Source of the DNA: CAJFUR01 sp904420575 | GTDB lineage: Bacteria; Actinomycetota; Coriobacteriia; Coriobacteriales; Eggerthellaceae | Direction of reading: 5' to 3' | NCBI GenBank assembly: GCA_965119745.1 | Contig: OZ221973.1 | Location: 1,364,001 to 1,428,000 of the forward strand | DNA: 64,000 nucleotides | Part shown: positions 1 through 8,564 of the stretch, one piece after another | How positions within the stretch are numbered: the stretch's first letter is position 1 | How the letters are laid out: each line of letters begins with the position of its first letter | Program-made: the position numbers and the translations under genes | The notes under the pieces: generated by a model | Told to the model about the DNA's origin: nothing | Databases searched by the model: none | What the model saw: the letters and a program-made list of their open reading frames with translations, nothing else

Positions 1-873
1 GGCCCCGACCGGCTGCGGTTCGACTTCACGCATTTCGAGGCCATGACGCCCGAGCAGGTGGCCGAGGTGGAGCGCGTGGCCAACGACGTCATCATGCGGG
101 CCATACCCACGGACATCTACGAGACGTCGCTCGACGCCGCACGCGAGGCGGGCGTCACGGCGCTCTTCGGCGAGAAGTACGGCGAAGTGGTGCGCGTGGT
201 GACGTGCGGGGACTTCTCCCGCGAGCTGTGCGGCGGCTGCCATGTGGGCAACACGGCCGAGATCGGCCTGGTGAAGATCGCCTCCGAAACCAGCGTGGGC
301 GCCAACCTGCGCCGCATCGAGGCGGTGACCAGCTTCGGCGCTCTCGAATACCTGAACCGCGTGGAGGCCGAGCTGAAGGAGGCGGCCGACACGCTGCGCG
401 TGCCGCTGTTCGACGTGAGCGAGCGTACCGCCGCCAACGTCCGCACGATCAAAGAGTTCCAGCAACAGCGCAAGCGCGGCAAGGAAGTGGTGGCAGAAGA
501 CGGCATCACGAAGCTGGTGTCTGCGGCCGTGGACGCGAAGGCGGGCTATCCCGTCATCGTCGCCAACGCCTCCGGCGACGAGGCGGGCTTGGATGCGGGC
601 GGCCTGCGCAACGCCTGGGACGTCCTGCGGGCGCGCCTGGGCCGCCCGGGCGCGGTGGTCCTTGCGGCCGAAAAGGACGGCAAGCCTATCGTGCTGGCTG
701 CGGGCACGCCGGAAGCGGTGGAGGCCGGATTCGACGCCGGAGCCCTCATCAAGGCCATGGCGCCTCACATCAAAGGCGGTGGCGGCGGCAAGCCCGCCAT
801 GGCGCAGGCCGGCGGAAAGGATGCTTCTGGCATCGACGCCGCGCTGCAGGCTGCGCGGGACCTGCTGCTGTAA
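1..873 (+). CDS. alaS: Alanine-tRNA ligase, C-terminal part (5' end outside window)
   Basis: The frame is open from base 1, and its first residues (RLRFDFTHFEAM) are typical of the start of the AlaRS editing region, so the gene begins upstream. The visible part has the second half of the editing domain with the Cys-x3-His zinc motif, here CGGCHV where most AlaRS have CGGTHV, then a helical linker and a glycine-rich C-Ala/DHHA1 tail that ends at a TAA. AlaRS charges tRNA-Ala and hydrolyses mischarged Ser/Gly-tRNA in the cytoplasm. The end lies 41 bases before ruvX, as in many bacteria where alaS and ruvX are neighbours. The identity is secure; only the 5' truncation is a window artefact. Confidence 0.96.
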   Translation, partial: GPDRLRFDFTHFEAMTPEQVAEVERVANDVIMRAIPTDIYETSLDAAREAGVTALFGEKYGEVVRVVTCGDFSRELCGGCHVGNTAEIGLVKIASETSVGANLRRIEAVTSFGALEYLNRVEAELKEAADTLRVPLFDVSERTAANVRTIKEFQQQRKRGKEVVAEDGITKLVSAAVDAKAGYPVIVANASGDEAGLDAGGLRNAWDVLRARLGRPGAVVLAAEKDGKPIVLAAGTPEAVEAGFDAGALIKAMAPHIKGGGGGKPAMAQAGGKDASGIDAALQAARDLLL

Positions 874-914
874 GGCGGCCCGGCCGGCGACGGATCTGCG
901 ACAAGGAGAACGCG

Positions 915-1343
915 GTGCGAATCATGGCGCTCGACATCGGCAACGCGCGCGTGGGGGTGGCGGTGAGCGACCCGGCGGAGCGGGTGGCGTCCCCGGTATG
1001 CGTGTTGCCGGCCGGCGACGTCGTGGGCTGCGCCAAGCCGTTCAAGCGCCTGCTGGAGGACTGGGAACCCGAACTGCTGTTATGCGGCCTGCCCTACACG
1101 CTGGCTGGGGAAGAGGGCCCGCAGGCCGCCCACGTGCGCGACGTGGCGCAGCGCATCGGGCGTGCGTGCGGCCTGCCGGTGGCGTTCGCGGACGAGCGCC
1201 TCAGTTCGCGCGAGGCCAAACGGAGTTTGCGTGAAAAGGGCATGGACGAGAAAGCCATGCGGGGCAAAATAGATATGATAGCGGCGAGTTTGTTCTTGCA
1301 GGCGTGGCTCGACGCACGCGTCGGCACCGAAGCGGAAAGGTGA
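915..1343 (+). CDS. ruvX: Putative pre-16S rRNA nuclease / Holliday junction resolvase-like (YqgF/RuvX)
   Basis: This 142-residue protein starts at GTG 915, six bases after an AAGGAG ribosome-binding site at 903-908; a later ATG at 924 is possible. The N-terminus MALDIGNARVGVAVSD carries the first catalytic Asp of the RNase H-like fold, and DERLSSREA carries the acidic residue of the second half. Length matches the YqgF family (about 140). Family members are linked to 16S rRNA 5' maturation and resemble RuvC. It sits between alaS and mltG, a common arrangement, and is probably co-transcribed with both. Confidence 0.93.
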   Translation: MRIMALDIGNARVGVAVSDPAERVASPVCVLPAGDVVGCAKPFKRLLEDWEPELLLCGLPYTLAGEEGPQAAHVRDVAQRIGRACGLPVAFADERLSSREAKRSLREKGMDEKAMRGKIDMIAASLFLQAWLDARVGTEAER

Positions 1344-1351
1344 GAGCGCGT

Positions 1352-2500
1352 ATGCCTTCGCACAGGAAACAGGTCACGTACTCGTCGCGTCCGAACCATG
1401 CGGCGCGTTCCGCCCACGCCAAGGGCGAACGCCAGTTCAGAACGTACGACACGAGCTACATCCGCCCGAAAAGGAGCAAGGCTCCCCTCGTGTTCGCCGC
1501 CGTGCTGGCCGTCGTGGTCGTCGGTGGGTTGGCATGGGGCGCGCTCACGCTGTTCAACAGCTGTTCCGGAACCCCGGCGGAACTGCTTGCCGAAGGCGAG
1601 GAGGCCACCATCGTGGTGTCCGAGGGATCGGGTGCCCAGGCCGTCGGGTCCGACCTGCAGCGGGCCCGCCTGGTGGGCACGGTCGCGGAATTCACGAAGC
1701 GCGTGACCGAGCTGGGCATGGAGTCGTCGCTCAAGCCGGGCACGTACACGTTTGCCGGCGGCACCTCCCTCGATGACATCATCGCCCGTCTGGCGGCAGG
1801 GCCGGAGGCCAGCGGCGCGTCCTTGACCATTCCCGAAGGGTTCACGCTGGCGAACACGGCGGCACGTGTGGCCGAGGTGACGGAAGGCCGCATCACGGCG
1901 GAGGACTTCGCGGCGGCAGCCAGCGACGCGAGCGTCTATGCTGCCGACTTCCCGTTTCTGGCCGAGGGCGGCACTCACTCGCTCGAAGGCTTCCTGTTCC
2001 CCAAGACCTACACGGTGACCGAAGGGGCCACGGCCGACTCGCTCGTTCGCGCCATGCTGGCCCAGTACCAGAGCGAGGTTGCCGGCTTGGACTACTCCTA
2101 TGCCGAAAGCCAGGGGCTTACCGCCTACGACGTCCTCAAACTGGCCTCCATCGTGGAGCGCGAGTCCGACCCCGAGCATTTCGCGACCGTCGCCTCGGTG
2201 TTCTACAACCGGTTGGCGTCGGACCGTCCCTATCTGGAATCGGACGCGACGACCGCCTACGAGGTGGGACGCACGCCCACGGCGGACGAGGTGCATGCCG
2301 ACACGCCGTACAGCACGTATGCGAATCCCGGCCTGCCGCCCACGCCCATCTGCGCGCCCAGCATCGAGGCCTTGAAGGCCGTGTGTGCGCCCGAGCAGAC
2401 GGACTACCTCTACTTCTATACGAAGCCGCTCGAGGACGGAGGCGCCGAATACCACTTCAGCGTCACCTACGAAGAGCACCAAGACGCGATCAATTCGTAA
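1352..2500 (+). CDS. mltG: Endolytic transglycosylase MltG (YceG-like)
   Basis: This 382-residue protein has a short basic cytoplasmic N-terminus, one transmembrane helix at about residues 45-68, then the extracytoplasmic YceG domain. The LASIVERES stretch contains the expected catalytic Glu (about residue 269), and downstream YSTYANPGLPPTPI is typical of the family. MltG cuts nascent glycan strands and so sets peptidoglycan chain termination at the outer membrane face. I chose ATG 1352 because AAAGGTGAG lies just upstream across the ruvX stop; a start at 1304 would overlap ruvX by 40 bases. It is probably in one operon with ruvX and the yqeG-type gene. Confidence 0.92.
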   Translation: MPSHRKQVTYSSRPNHAARSAHAKGERQFRTYDTSYIRPKRSKAPLVFAAVLAVVVVGGLAWGALTLFNSCSGTPAELLAEGEEATIVVSEGSGAQAVGSDLQRARLVGTVAEFTKRVTELGMESSLKPGTYTFAGGTSLDDIIARLAAGPEASGASLTIPEGFTLANTAARVAEVTEGRITAEDFAAAASDASVYAADFPFLAEGGTHSLEGFLFPKTYTVTEGATADSLVRAMLAQYQSEVAGLDYSYAESQGLTAYDVLKLASIVERESDPEHFATVASVFYNRLASDRPYLESDATTAYEVGRTPTADEVHADTPYSTYANPGLPPTPICAPSIEALKAVCAPEQTDYLYFYTKPLEDGGAEYHFSVTYEEHQDAINS

Positions 2501-2528
2501 GCGCCGCACGCCGAAAGCGCAAACAGAC

Positions 2529-3071
2529 ATGACGTTCCTGGAGCCAGACCGCTACTTCTCGCGCCTGTCGCACGTGGACATCGAGCGCGACATCCTGGCG
2601 CTGGGCTTTCGCCACGTGCTCCTTGACGTGGACAACACCATCCTCACGCGCGACACCCATGAGGTGCCGCGCGACGTGGGCGTCTGGCTGGGGCGCGCGC
2701 GCGACGCCGGCATCGCGTTCTGCCTGGTCTCGAACAACTGGCACCATGGCGTCTACGAGCTGGCCGGGCGCCTGGAGCTGCCCATCGTGGCCAAGGCCGT
2801 GAAGCCTTTGCCTCCGGCGTTCATGTACGCCATGCACAAGATTCAGGCGAACCGCAAGAACACGCTGGTGATCGGAGACCAGTTGGTCACGGACGTGCTG
2901 GGGGCGCATGCCTTGGGCATGAAGGCGTACCTGCTGGCGCCGCTGGTGGAACAGGACCTGCCGCACACGCTGCTGCTGCGCAACCTGGAGCGCGTCATCA
3001 TGGGCGAGCGGAAGCCCGAGAAGGCCCCGACGGGCGCGAACGCGAGCGGGATGGAGGAACGTCATGAGTGA
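2529..3071 (+). CDS. YqeG-family HAD-IIIA phosphatase
   Basis: This 180-residue protein opens with a short helix and then LLDVDNTI, the DxDxT nucleophile motif of the HAD superfamily (Asp nucleophile and acid/base Asp). SNNW is motif II, and the K-P-x6-F stretch followed by VIGDQLVTDV supplies motifs III/IV. These fit the YqeG type IIIA group, whose members dephosphorylate phosphoglycerol-type substrates; the substrate here is not known. The start ATG 2529 is 28 bases after mltG. The last codons overlap the aroE start by 8 bases, which suggests translational coupling. Confidence 0.88.
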   Translation: MTFLEPDRYFSRLSHVDIERDILALGFRHVLLDVDNTILTRDTHEVPRDVGVWLGRARDAGIAFCLVSNNWHHGVYELAGRLELPIVAKAVKPLPPAFMYAMHKIQANRKNTLVIGDQLVTDVLGAHALGMKAYLLAPLVEQDLPHTLLLRNLERVIMGERKPEKAPTGANASGMEERHE

Positions 3072-4011
3072 GGCGGCCTGCGAGCAGCGCCTGTTCCTGC
3101 TGGGCCATCCCGTCGGGCATTCCAAGTCCCCGGCCATGTACAACGCCCTGTACGCATGGCTGGGCCTGCCGTGGCGCTACGACCTCATGGACTGTGCGAC
3201 CGACGAGGAGGCGCGCGGCTTCCTGCAGGCGCGCGACTTCCTGTCCGTCAACGTCACCACGCCTTACAAGCCGCACGCGTTCGAGGCCGCCACGGCGCGG
3301 GCCGCGTCTGCGAAGCTGGCGCAGGGGGCGAACCTGCTCGTGCGCAAGGACGAGGCGCTCATCGCCTACAACACCGACGGGCAGGGATGCGTGGCCTTCC
3401 TGGAACGCGCCGGCGTGGACTTCGCGGGCGCACGGGTGGCCGTCTGCGGCACGGGCCCCACGGCGCTCGCCATCGTGCATGCGACCGCGCTGGCCGGCGC
3501 CGACGAGATCGTGCTTTTGGGGCGCGACAAGCAGCGTTGCCGCGCCGTGTTGGAGACCTACGTGAGCGGCTTCGGGACGCTGGCGCACGCCACCATCGAC
3601 CTGCCTGCGGCCGACGACGGCCGCCGAAGCTTCCGCGAGGCCTTCGAGGACACTGCATTCAAGTTCGGCAGCTACGCCACGTCCACGCAGGCCATCTCGG
3701 CGGCCGACGTGGTGGTGAACGCCACGCCCTTGGGCATGCGCGTAGGCGATCCCGCGCCGTTCGACCCCGCGCTGTTCCGACCGGGCCAGACGGCGTTCGA
3801 CGTCGTGTACGGCCACGGCGACACCGCGTTTTTGGCTGGCGCGCGCGATGCGGGGTGTTGCGCGCTCGACGGCTCGGGCATGCTGGTGGGGCAGGCGGTC
3901 GTCACGGCGCAGACGGTCTGCGACATTGCGGGCGCGCCGCTTGCGCCTTCCTTCGACGAGCTGTTCGCGTTCATGGCGGATGCCGCCGGCTTCTCGCTCC
4001 CTGTGGCCTGA
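3064..4011 (+). CDS. aroE: Shikimate dehydrogenase (NADP+)
   Basis: This 315-residue enzyme reduces 3-dehydroshikimate to shikimate, the fourth step of chorismate synthesis. Substrate-binding motifs are visible: HSKSPAMYNA near residues 19-28 and NVTTPYK with the catalytic Lys at residue 69. NTDGQG and a Rossmann segment VCGTGPTA follow, then NATPLGM near residue 220. The loop GTGPTA differs slightly from the common GAGGAA but keeps the glycines. It is somewhat longer than typical AroE (about 270-290) because of an insertion around residues 175-205. It overlaps the preceding gene by 8 bases and heads the aro cluster. Confidence 0.94.
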   Translation: MSEAACEQRLFLLGHPVGHSKSPAMYNALYAWLGLPWRYDLMDCATDEEARGFLQARDFLSVNVTTPYKPHAFEAATARAASAKLAQGANLLVRKDEALIAYNTDGQGCVAFLERAGVDFAGARVAVCGTGPTALAIVHATALAGADEIVLLGRDKQRCRAVLETYVSGFGTLAHATIDLPAADDGRRSFREAFEDTAFKFGSYATSTQAISAADVVVNATPLGMRVGDPAPFDPALFRPGQTAFDVVYGHGDTAFLAGARDAGCCALDGSGMLVGQAVVTAQTVCDIAGAPLAPSFDELFAFMADAAGFSLPVA

Positions 4012-4242
4012 CGTTAGGGGGCAGGCGGGCGTCTGCCGCCAAGGAGAAGGCGGGCGGCGTTGCAGCCCGTGCGAAGGTGTGACGGCGGCTTCCGGCTGCG
4101 CGCCGCGGCGCTGCCAATCGTGGGAGTGCTTGCCGCCCGTGCGGGGAATTGCCGGAGCCGGGGGCTTGTTGCCGACCACGTGGGATGCGTGGTATACAAT
4201 GAGCGGCGGACTACTAGAACCACCGCGGAAAGCGAAGCCACC

Positions 4243-5412
4243 ATGCACTACATCACAGCAGGCGAAAGCCACGGGCCGGAGCTCACGGCCATCGTGTCCG
4301 GCGTGCCGGCGGGACTGAAGGTGTCGGCCGACCAGATCAACAGCGACTTGAGCCGCCGCCAGTCGGGCTATGGCCGCGGAGGCCGTCAGAAGATCGAGCG
4401 CGACCTGGTGGAGGTGCGAAGCGGCGTCCGGTTCGGCCGCACCTTGGGCACGCCCTTGTCCCTGGTGGTGAAGAACCGCGACTGGGAGAACTGGGCCGGT
4501 CGTATGGCGGCGTTCGGCGAGCCTCCCGCCGACCTGGTGCGCGAGGTGACGCCCCGCCCGGGGCATGCCGACCTGGTGGGCGCGCTGAAGACCAACACCG
4601 ACGACTGCCGCAACGTCCTCGAGCGGGCGAGCGCGCGGGAGACGGCCGCGCGCGTGGCGGCCACGGGCGTTGCGCGCGAGTTCTTGGCCGAACTGGGCGT
4701 GGAAGTGTTCTCATACGTGGTGTCCATCGGCGACGTGGAGCTGTGCGAAGACGACGCGCTGCTGGCAGCGCCCGACTACAAGCCGCTCGACATCGAGATG
4801 AGCGAGGTGCGCTGCCCCGATCCCGCCACGACCGAGGCCATGAAGAAGGCCATCGACGCGGCGCGCGAGGCGGGGGAGAGCCTGGGAGGCGTCTTCCGTG
4901 TCGTGGCGACGGGGCTTCTGCCCGGCTTGGGAGGCTATGCCACGTCGTCCGAGCGCCTGACGTCGCGCATCGGCGCGGCGGTGCTGTCCATCCCGGCCAT
5001 CAAGGGCGTGGAGTTCGGGCTGGGCTTCGAAGCGGCCCGGCGGCCCGGCTCGCAGGTGCACGACCCCATCGTGGCGGACGAGACCGGGTTCACGCGTGCG
5101 GGCAACAACGCAGGCGGCTTGGAAGGCGGCATGACCACAGGAATGCCGCTCATCGTGACGGCGGCCATGAAGCCCATCCCCACGCTCATGCAGCCGCTGG
5201 CAACCGTGAACATGGACACGCTGGAAGCGGCGCAGGCCTCGCGCGAGCGCAGCGACGTGTGCGCCGTGCCCGCATGCGCCGTGGTGGCCGAAGGGGAGGT
5301 GGCCTTCGCGCTGGCGAACGCCTACCAGGAAGCGTTCGGCTGCACGAACATGACCGACATCAAGGCTTCCATCCGGGCCTACAAGCAGCGCATCCGCACG
5401 ATGTCGCGGTAG
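4243..5412 (+). CDS. aroC: Chorismate synthase
   Basis: This 389-residue protein converts EPSP to chorismate using reduced FMN. The N-terminus MHYITAGESHGPE is the family signature for the start, so ATG 4243 is preferred over upstream in-frame starts. Other family motifs are the RRQSGYGRGGRQ region, RPGHADLVG, and SARETAARVA. The 230-base gap after aroE contains TATACA at about 4194-4199, a possible -10, so aroC may have its own promoter. It is followed at 190 bases by aroK. Confidence 0.96.
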   Translation: MHYITAGESHGPELTAIVSGVPAGLKVSADQINSDLSRRQSGYGRGGRQKIERDLVEVRSGVRFGRTLGTPLSLVVKNRDWENWAGRMAAFGEPPADLVREVTPRPGHADLVGALKTNTDDCRNVLERASARETAARVAATGVAREFLAELGVEVFSYVVSIGDVELCEDDALLAAPDYKPLDIEMSEVRCPDPATTEAMKKAIDAAREAGESLGGVFRVVATGLLPGLGGYATSSERLTSRIGAAVLSIPAIKGVEFGLGFEAARRPGSQVHDPIVADETGFTRAGNNAGGLEGGMTTGMPLIVTAAMKPIPTLMQPLATVNMDTLEAAQASRERSDVCAVPACAVVAEGEVAFALANAYQEAFGCTNMTDIKASIRAYKQRIRTMSR

Positions 5413-5602
5413 GCGGCACCGGCTTGCCAGCCGTCGCGACCTTGCGGGCGCCGCGAGGCGAGGGCGCCCCGCCTTGACGATCCAAGCCCTCGTCGCGTGC
5501 GGCAGCATGCGCCTTCGGGCCTTCCCGTCAATCCGGGACGCCCCGGCGCTTCTCGCCGACAGCGTTTCGACCCGTGGTAAAGTAAGAACGAAGGAGGTGT
5601 GC

Positions 5603-6148
5603 ATGTCCGACAGGTACGAACTGAAGCGACCGGTGTTCTTCGTGGGGTTCATGGGTGCGGGGAAGACGAGCGTGGCGCGCCGGCTGGCGCGTCAGTGCCA
5701 TGTGGCCTCGGTGGACATGGACACGTACCTGGAGCGGCGCGAAGGCAAGAAAGTGAAGGCCATCTTCGCGGAGTCGGGCGAAGAGGGTTTCCGCGCGCTC
5801 GAGACCGACGTGCTGGGCGAACTGGCGGCCAAGGAGCCGCTGCTCGTGTCGTGCGGTGGCGGCGTGGTCACGCGCGAAGAGAACCGCGCCATCCTGGAGC
5901 GGGCAGGGTTCGTCGTGCACCTGAAGGTGTCGGCCGACGAAGCGGCCGGACGCATCAGCGACACGTCCACGCGCCCCCTGTTCCAGAACCTCGATGCCGC
6001 GCGCGAGCGGTGCGAAGAGCGCGGCCCGCTGTACGAGCGCGTGGCCGACGCCACCGTGGACACGGCGGGCAAGAGCGTGCCCGCCATCGCGCGGGAAGTG
6101 CAGAACGTGCTTGTGAAGGAAGGTGTGTTGTGCCAGCAACGAAAGTGA
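5603..6148 (+). CDS. aroK: Shikimate kinase
   Basis: This 181-residue P-loop kinase phosphorylates shikimate at the 3-OH. The Walker A motif GFMGAGKTS is at residues 15-23, the DMD shikimate-binding motif follows at about 36-38, and SCGGG lies near residue 80. STRPLF is consistent with the LID arginine region. The start ATG 5603 has a strong AAGGAGGTG site 8 bases upstream. The 3' end overlaps aroB by 19 bases, which implies coupling of steps 5 and 2 of the pathway. Confidence 0.95.
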   Translation: MSDRYELKRPVFFVGFMGAGKTSVARRLARQCHVASVDMDTYLERREGKKVKAIFAESGEEGFRALETDVLGELAAKEPLLVSCGGGVVTREENRAILERAGFVVHLKVSADEAAGRISDTSTRPLFQNLDAARERCEERGPLYERVADATVDTAGKSVPAIAREVQNVLVKEGVLCQQRK

Positions 6149-7242
6149 TCGTGAACCTGCCCGACGAAGCGCCCTACGACGTGCGCATCGGCGCCGGCGT
6201 GCTGGGTGGGCTGGGCGCGCACGTCGCCGCGCTCCCCGCGCTCGCCTCTGCCAGGCGCGCCCTCGTGGTGACCGACGGCAACGTGGCGCCGCTGTATGCG
6301 GCCCGGACCAAGGAATCGCTCGCGCAGGCGGGATTCCGCGTGAGCGACATCGTGGTGCCGGCGGGCGAGGAATCGAAGTCGCTCGAGGTCGCAGGTGAAG
6401 TGTGGGAAGCCATGGCGGCGCTCGCGCTGGGGCGCGACAGCGTGGTGGTGGCGCTGGGCGGCGGCGTGGTGGGCGACCTGGCGGGATTCGTCGCCTCCAC
6501 CTACATGCGCGGCGTTCCCGTGGTGCAGGTGCCCACCACGCTTTTGGCCATGGTGGACTCGTCGGTCGGCGGCAAGACGGGCGTCAACCTCGAGGCGGGG
6601 AAGAATCTCGTGGGCACGTTCAAGCAGCCTGCCTACGTGTGCGCCGACACGGCCACGCTGGCCACGCTTCCCGCCCGCGAATGGACGTGCGGCTGCGCGG
6701 AGATAGCCAAGTCCGCCGTCATCGACTCCGACGACTTCTTCTTCTGGCTGGCCGACGCCGCCGAGGCCCTTGCCGCGCGCGACGAAGAAACCGCGGCCGA
6801 GGCCATTGCCCGCTCGGTGGTGTTCAAGGCCGACGTGGTGGCGGCCGACAAGACCGAAAGCCGGGGTGTGCGCGAGTGCCTGAACTACGGTCACACGCTG
6901 GGACATGCGGTGGAGGCGCTGGCCGGGTTCGGCACGTTCTCGCATGGCGCCGCAGTGGCCGAGGGCATGCGCTTCGCCGCGCGCCTAGGCGTGGCGCTTG
7001 CCGACACGCCGCTCGACTTCGTGCGCATGCAGGACGAGCTGCTGGACGATCTGGGCCTGCCGGCGCTCGGGTGGGCGGCCGACCCGGCAGACATGCTGGA
7101 CGCCATGAAGCGCGACAAGAAGGCGCGCGGCGGCAAGGTGCGCTTCGTGCTGCCCCGCGACGTGGGCGATTGGGAACTCGTGGACGTGGAAGACGACGTG
7201 ATCCTGGAGCATTTGGCCGCCTGGCAAGGCTCGAAGGGGTAG
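6130..7242 (+). CDS. aroB: 3-dehydroquinate synthase
   Basis: This 370-residue NAD-dependent, metal-dependent cyclase converts DAHP to 3-dehydroquinate. It has GGGVVGDLAGFVASTYMRG, the TTLLAMVDSSVGGKTGVN block and KNLVGTF, all hallmarks of AroB. Metal ligands are provided by the E in AEIAKSAVI and by His residues in NYGHTLGHAVE and the segment FSHGAAVAEG. The chosen start is GTG 6130, preceded by AAGGAAGG at 6116-6123, inside the end of aroK. The gene ends 80 bases before a convergent PIN toxin gene. Confidence 0.95.
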   Translation: MPATKVIVNLPDEAPYDVRIGAGVLGGLGAHVAALPALASARRALVVTDGNVAPLYAARTKESLAQAGFRVSDIVVPAGEESKSLEVAGEVWEAMAALALGRDSVVVALGGGVVGDLAGFVASTYMRGVPVVQVPTTLLAMVDSSVGGKTGVNLEAGKNLVGTFKQPAYVCADTATLATLPAREWTCGCAEIAKSAVIDSDDFFFWLADAAEALAARDEETAAEAIARSVVFKADVVAADKTESRGVRECLNYGHTLGHAVEALAGFGTFSHGAAVAEGMRFAARLGVALADTPLDFVRMQDELLDDLGLPALGWAADPADMLDAMKRDKKARGGKVRFVLPRDVGDWELVDVEDDVILEHLAAWQGSKG

Positions 7243-7321
7243 GCGGTCGCGAGCAGACTGCTCTGCGTTTCGCAACGACGAAAGCGCTCGTTTGTGCTGT
7301 CACGAAGCGGGTAGGATATTT

Positions 7322-7816
7322 CTACAGCGTTTTCTGCAAGTAGTCCAGCATGTCGAAGGTGTCAAGCGCCGCGACGGGGCAGTGCGCCAGGAACTGCTTG
7401 TCGCGCGTGACGATGAAGTCCGCTTCGGATCTTTTTGCGGCCGCAACCATGAGATCGTCTTCGAAATCGTAGTGGATGGTGCGGTGTTTGCGTGCCAGCC
7501 AGAGGTCGCTTTCGTCGCATCCCACGGCGAATCCCACCTCGGACATGTCGTCGATGCGCCGCCATGCCGCATCGGCTATTTCCTTGTAATCGGTTTCGGC
7601 GAGTTCGCGTCCCGATGAAAGCGCGGCCCGTTTGAGTGCCTGCGAAATCAGGTAATGCACGTTTTGCATCGATGTGGCGGCATACAGCAGGGATAGGTCG
7701 TTCAGGAGAGCGAAATCGAACAATGCGCGTGCATTGGCGTGATCCGCCCGACTCTCCACAAACGCATCGATCCAAACGTTCGTGTCCACCAATAGCTTAG
7801 GGCCGTGGGTGCTCAT
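7322..7816 (-). CDS. PIN-domain ribonuclease toxin (VapC-like)
   Basis: This 164-residue protein begins LLVDTNVWIDAF, the first acidic residue of the PIN nuclease fold, and later shows FEDDLMVAAA and ADFIVTRDKQF, which carry the remaining acidic residues that bind Mg or Mn. PIN toxins cleave specific RNAs, most often tRNAs, and are held inactive by the cognate antitoxin. The start overlaps the antitoxin stop by 4 bases (ATGA), typical for such modules. It lies on the minus strand between aroB and aroQ and so appears inserted into the aro gene cluster. Its target RNA cannot be read from the sequence. Confidence 0.85.
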   Translation of the reverse strand: MSTHGPKLLVDTNVWIDAFVESRADHANARALFDFALLNDLSLLYAATSMQNVHYLISQALKRAALSSGRELAETDYKEIADAAWRRIDDMSEVGFAVGCDESDLWLARKHRTIHYDFEDDLMVAAAKRSEADFIVTRDKQFLAHCPVAALDTFDMLDYLQKTL

Positions 7817-8193
7817 AGAAGCCCCCTCGCCGCATAGCGCTCCGTCAATGCTTGCTCAAGCAATTCTATGTCGGAGAGTTCGAATACCTCACGTGCCGTT
7901 TTCTCCGTCACTCCCAAGAATTCAAGGGTCTTGGTCATGTCGGTTTCGGCCCGATCGAGCACCTTGATCTTCTTCAAGGCGGCTTCTCGGCGGGCTTCGG
8001 CTTTGGGGTCATCGAGGGCGAGGGCGCGGGTCACGGCTTTCGGCTCGCGTTCGTGCGCTACGGCGAACTTCCACAGCGCGCGCACCGCCTCGGAAGGAGA
8101 AAAGCCCGCTTCGGCCAGCACGGCGTCGCCGCGCTGCTTCAAGTCCTGTTCGATGCGCGTGTTCATCTGCGTCATGATGGCTGCAGGGGTCAT
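7813..8193 (-). CDS. RelB/DinJ-like antitoxin of the PIN toxin
   Basis: This 126-residue protein has an N-terminal ribbon-helix-helix-like segment (MNTRIEQDLKQRGDAVLAEA, then SPSEAVRALWKFA), as in RelB/DinJ antitoxins, and a charged helical C-terminus that would wrap the toxin. The ATG at 8193 has AAAGAGG upstream; starts at 8175 and 8166 are also possible. The antitoxin gene comes first in the operon. The promoter at 8247-8255 overlaps a TATAC-A-GTATA dyad, consistent with autorepression. Confidence 0.82.
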   Translation of the reverse strand: MTPAAIMTQMNTRIEQDLKQRGDAVLAEAGFSPSEAVRALWKFAVAHEREPKAVTRALALDDPKAEARREAALKKIKVLDRAETDMTKTLEFLGVTEKTAREVFELSDIELLEQALTERYAARGLL

Positions 8194-8241
8194 GTTATCG
8201 CCTCTTTCGAGCTGTGAGATATCATGCTATTGATAAAACGA

Positions 8242-8255
8242 TATACAGTATAGCA
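8242..8255 (-). promoter_or_regulatory. Promoter/operator of the first toxin-antitoxin module
   Basis: Read on the minus strand this is TGCTATACT, an extended -10 element, 49 bases upstream of the antitoxin ATG. The -10 is embedded in an 11-base dyad TATAC-A-GTATA (8242-8252). Such dyads at the -10 box are usual binding sites for ribbon-helix-helix antitoxins. No good -35 is visible, which an extended -10 can tolerate. Confidence 0.5.
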
Positions 8256-8564
8256 CACATGCCGAGTTTGTGGCAGGGGAATACGCGCGCATTCCCATGA
8301 GGTACACTGGCGCAGGGCAACAGGATGAGGGCCGGACAGGCCTCTGCCAGGTCGCGGAGGCGGCCGCCCGCTACGGTGGCAGCGGTCCCGCCCGGCGCAG
8401 CGGCAACGACCCTGCCCGCTGCTGCGGCAATGGCTGCACCCGGCGACCCATCGCGGCCTGCCCGGCGCAGCGGCAACGGTCCCGCCCGGCGGCGTGGCAG
8501 CGACCCTGTCCGACGGTGTTGCTACAGCCCTGCCGTTTGGCGAAAGACGCGCGAAAGGTTGCAC
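8256..8564. repeat. Intergenic GC-rich region with degenerate direct repeats before aroQ
   Basis: This stretch before aroQ has no convincing gene. It contains a 19-base direct repeat (GCCCGGCGCAGCGGCAACG) at 8390-8408 and 8460-8478, 70 bases apart, and more degenerate copies of the CCCGCCCGGCGGC theme up to about 8510. The repeats look like slippage or duplication products. Open frames crossing the region are compositional artefacts. Confidence 0.55.

Noticed and set aside
204..914. Long frame running upstream of ruvX through alaS
   Set aside because: It is a shifted-frame shadow of alaS, Arg/Gly-rich with no family pattern; ruvX starts at 915 with a clear ribosome-binding site.
1094..2530. 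Long minus-strand frame opposite ruvX and mltG
   Set aside because: Composition artefact of GC-rich coding DNA; sequence is His/Arg/Gly-rich without domains, and the plus strand has good genes.
4060..4242. Upstream extension of aroC
   Set aside because: Family starts at MHYITAGESHG; the extension is unlike any AroC.
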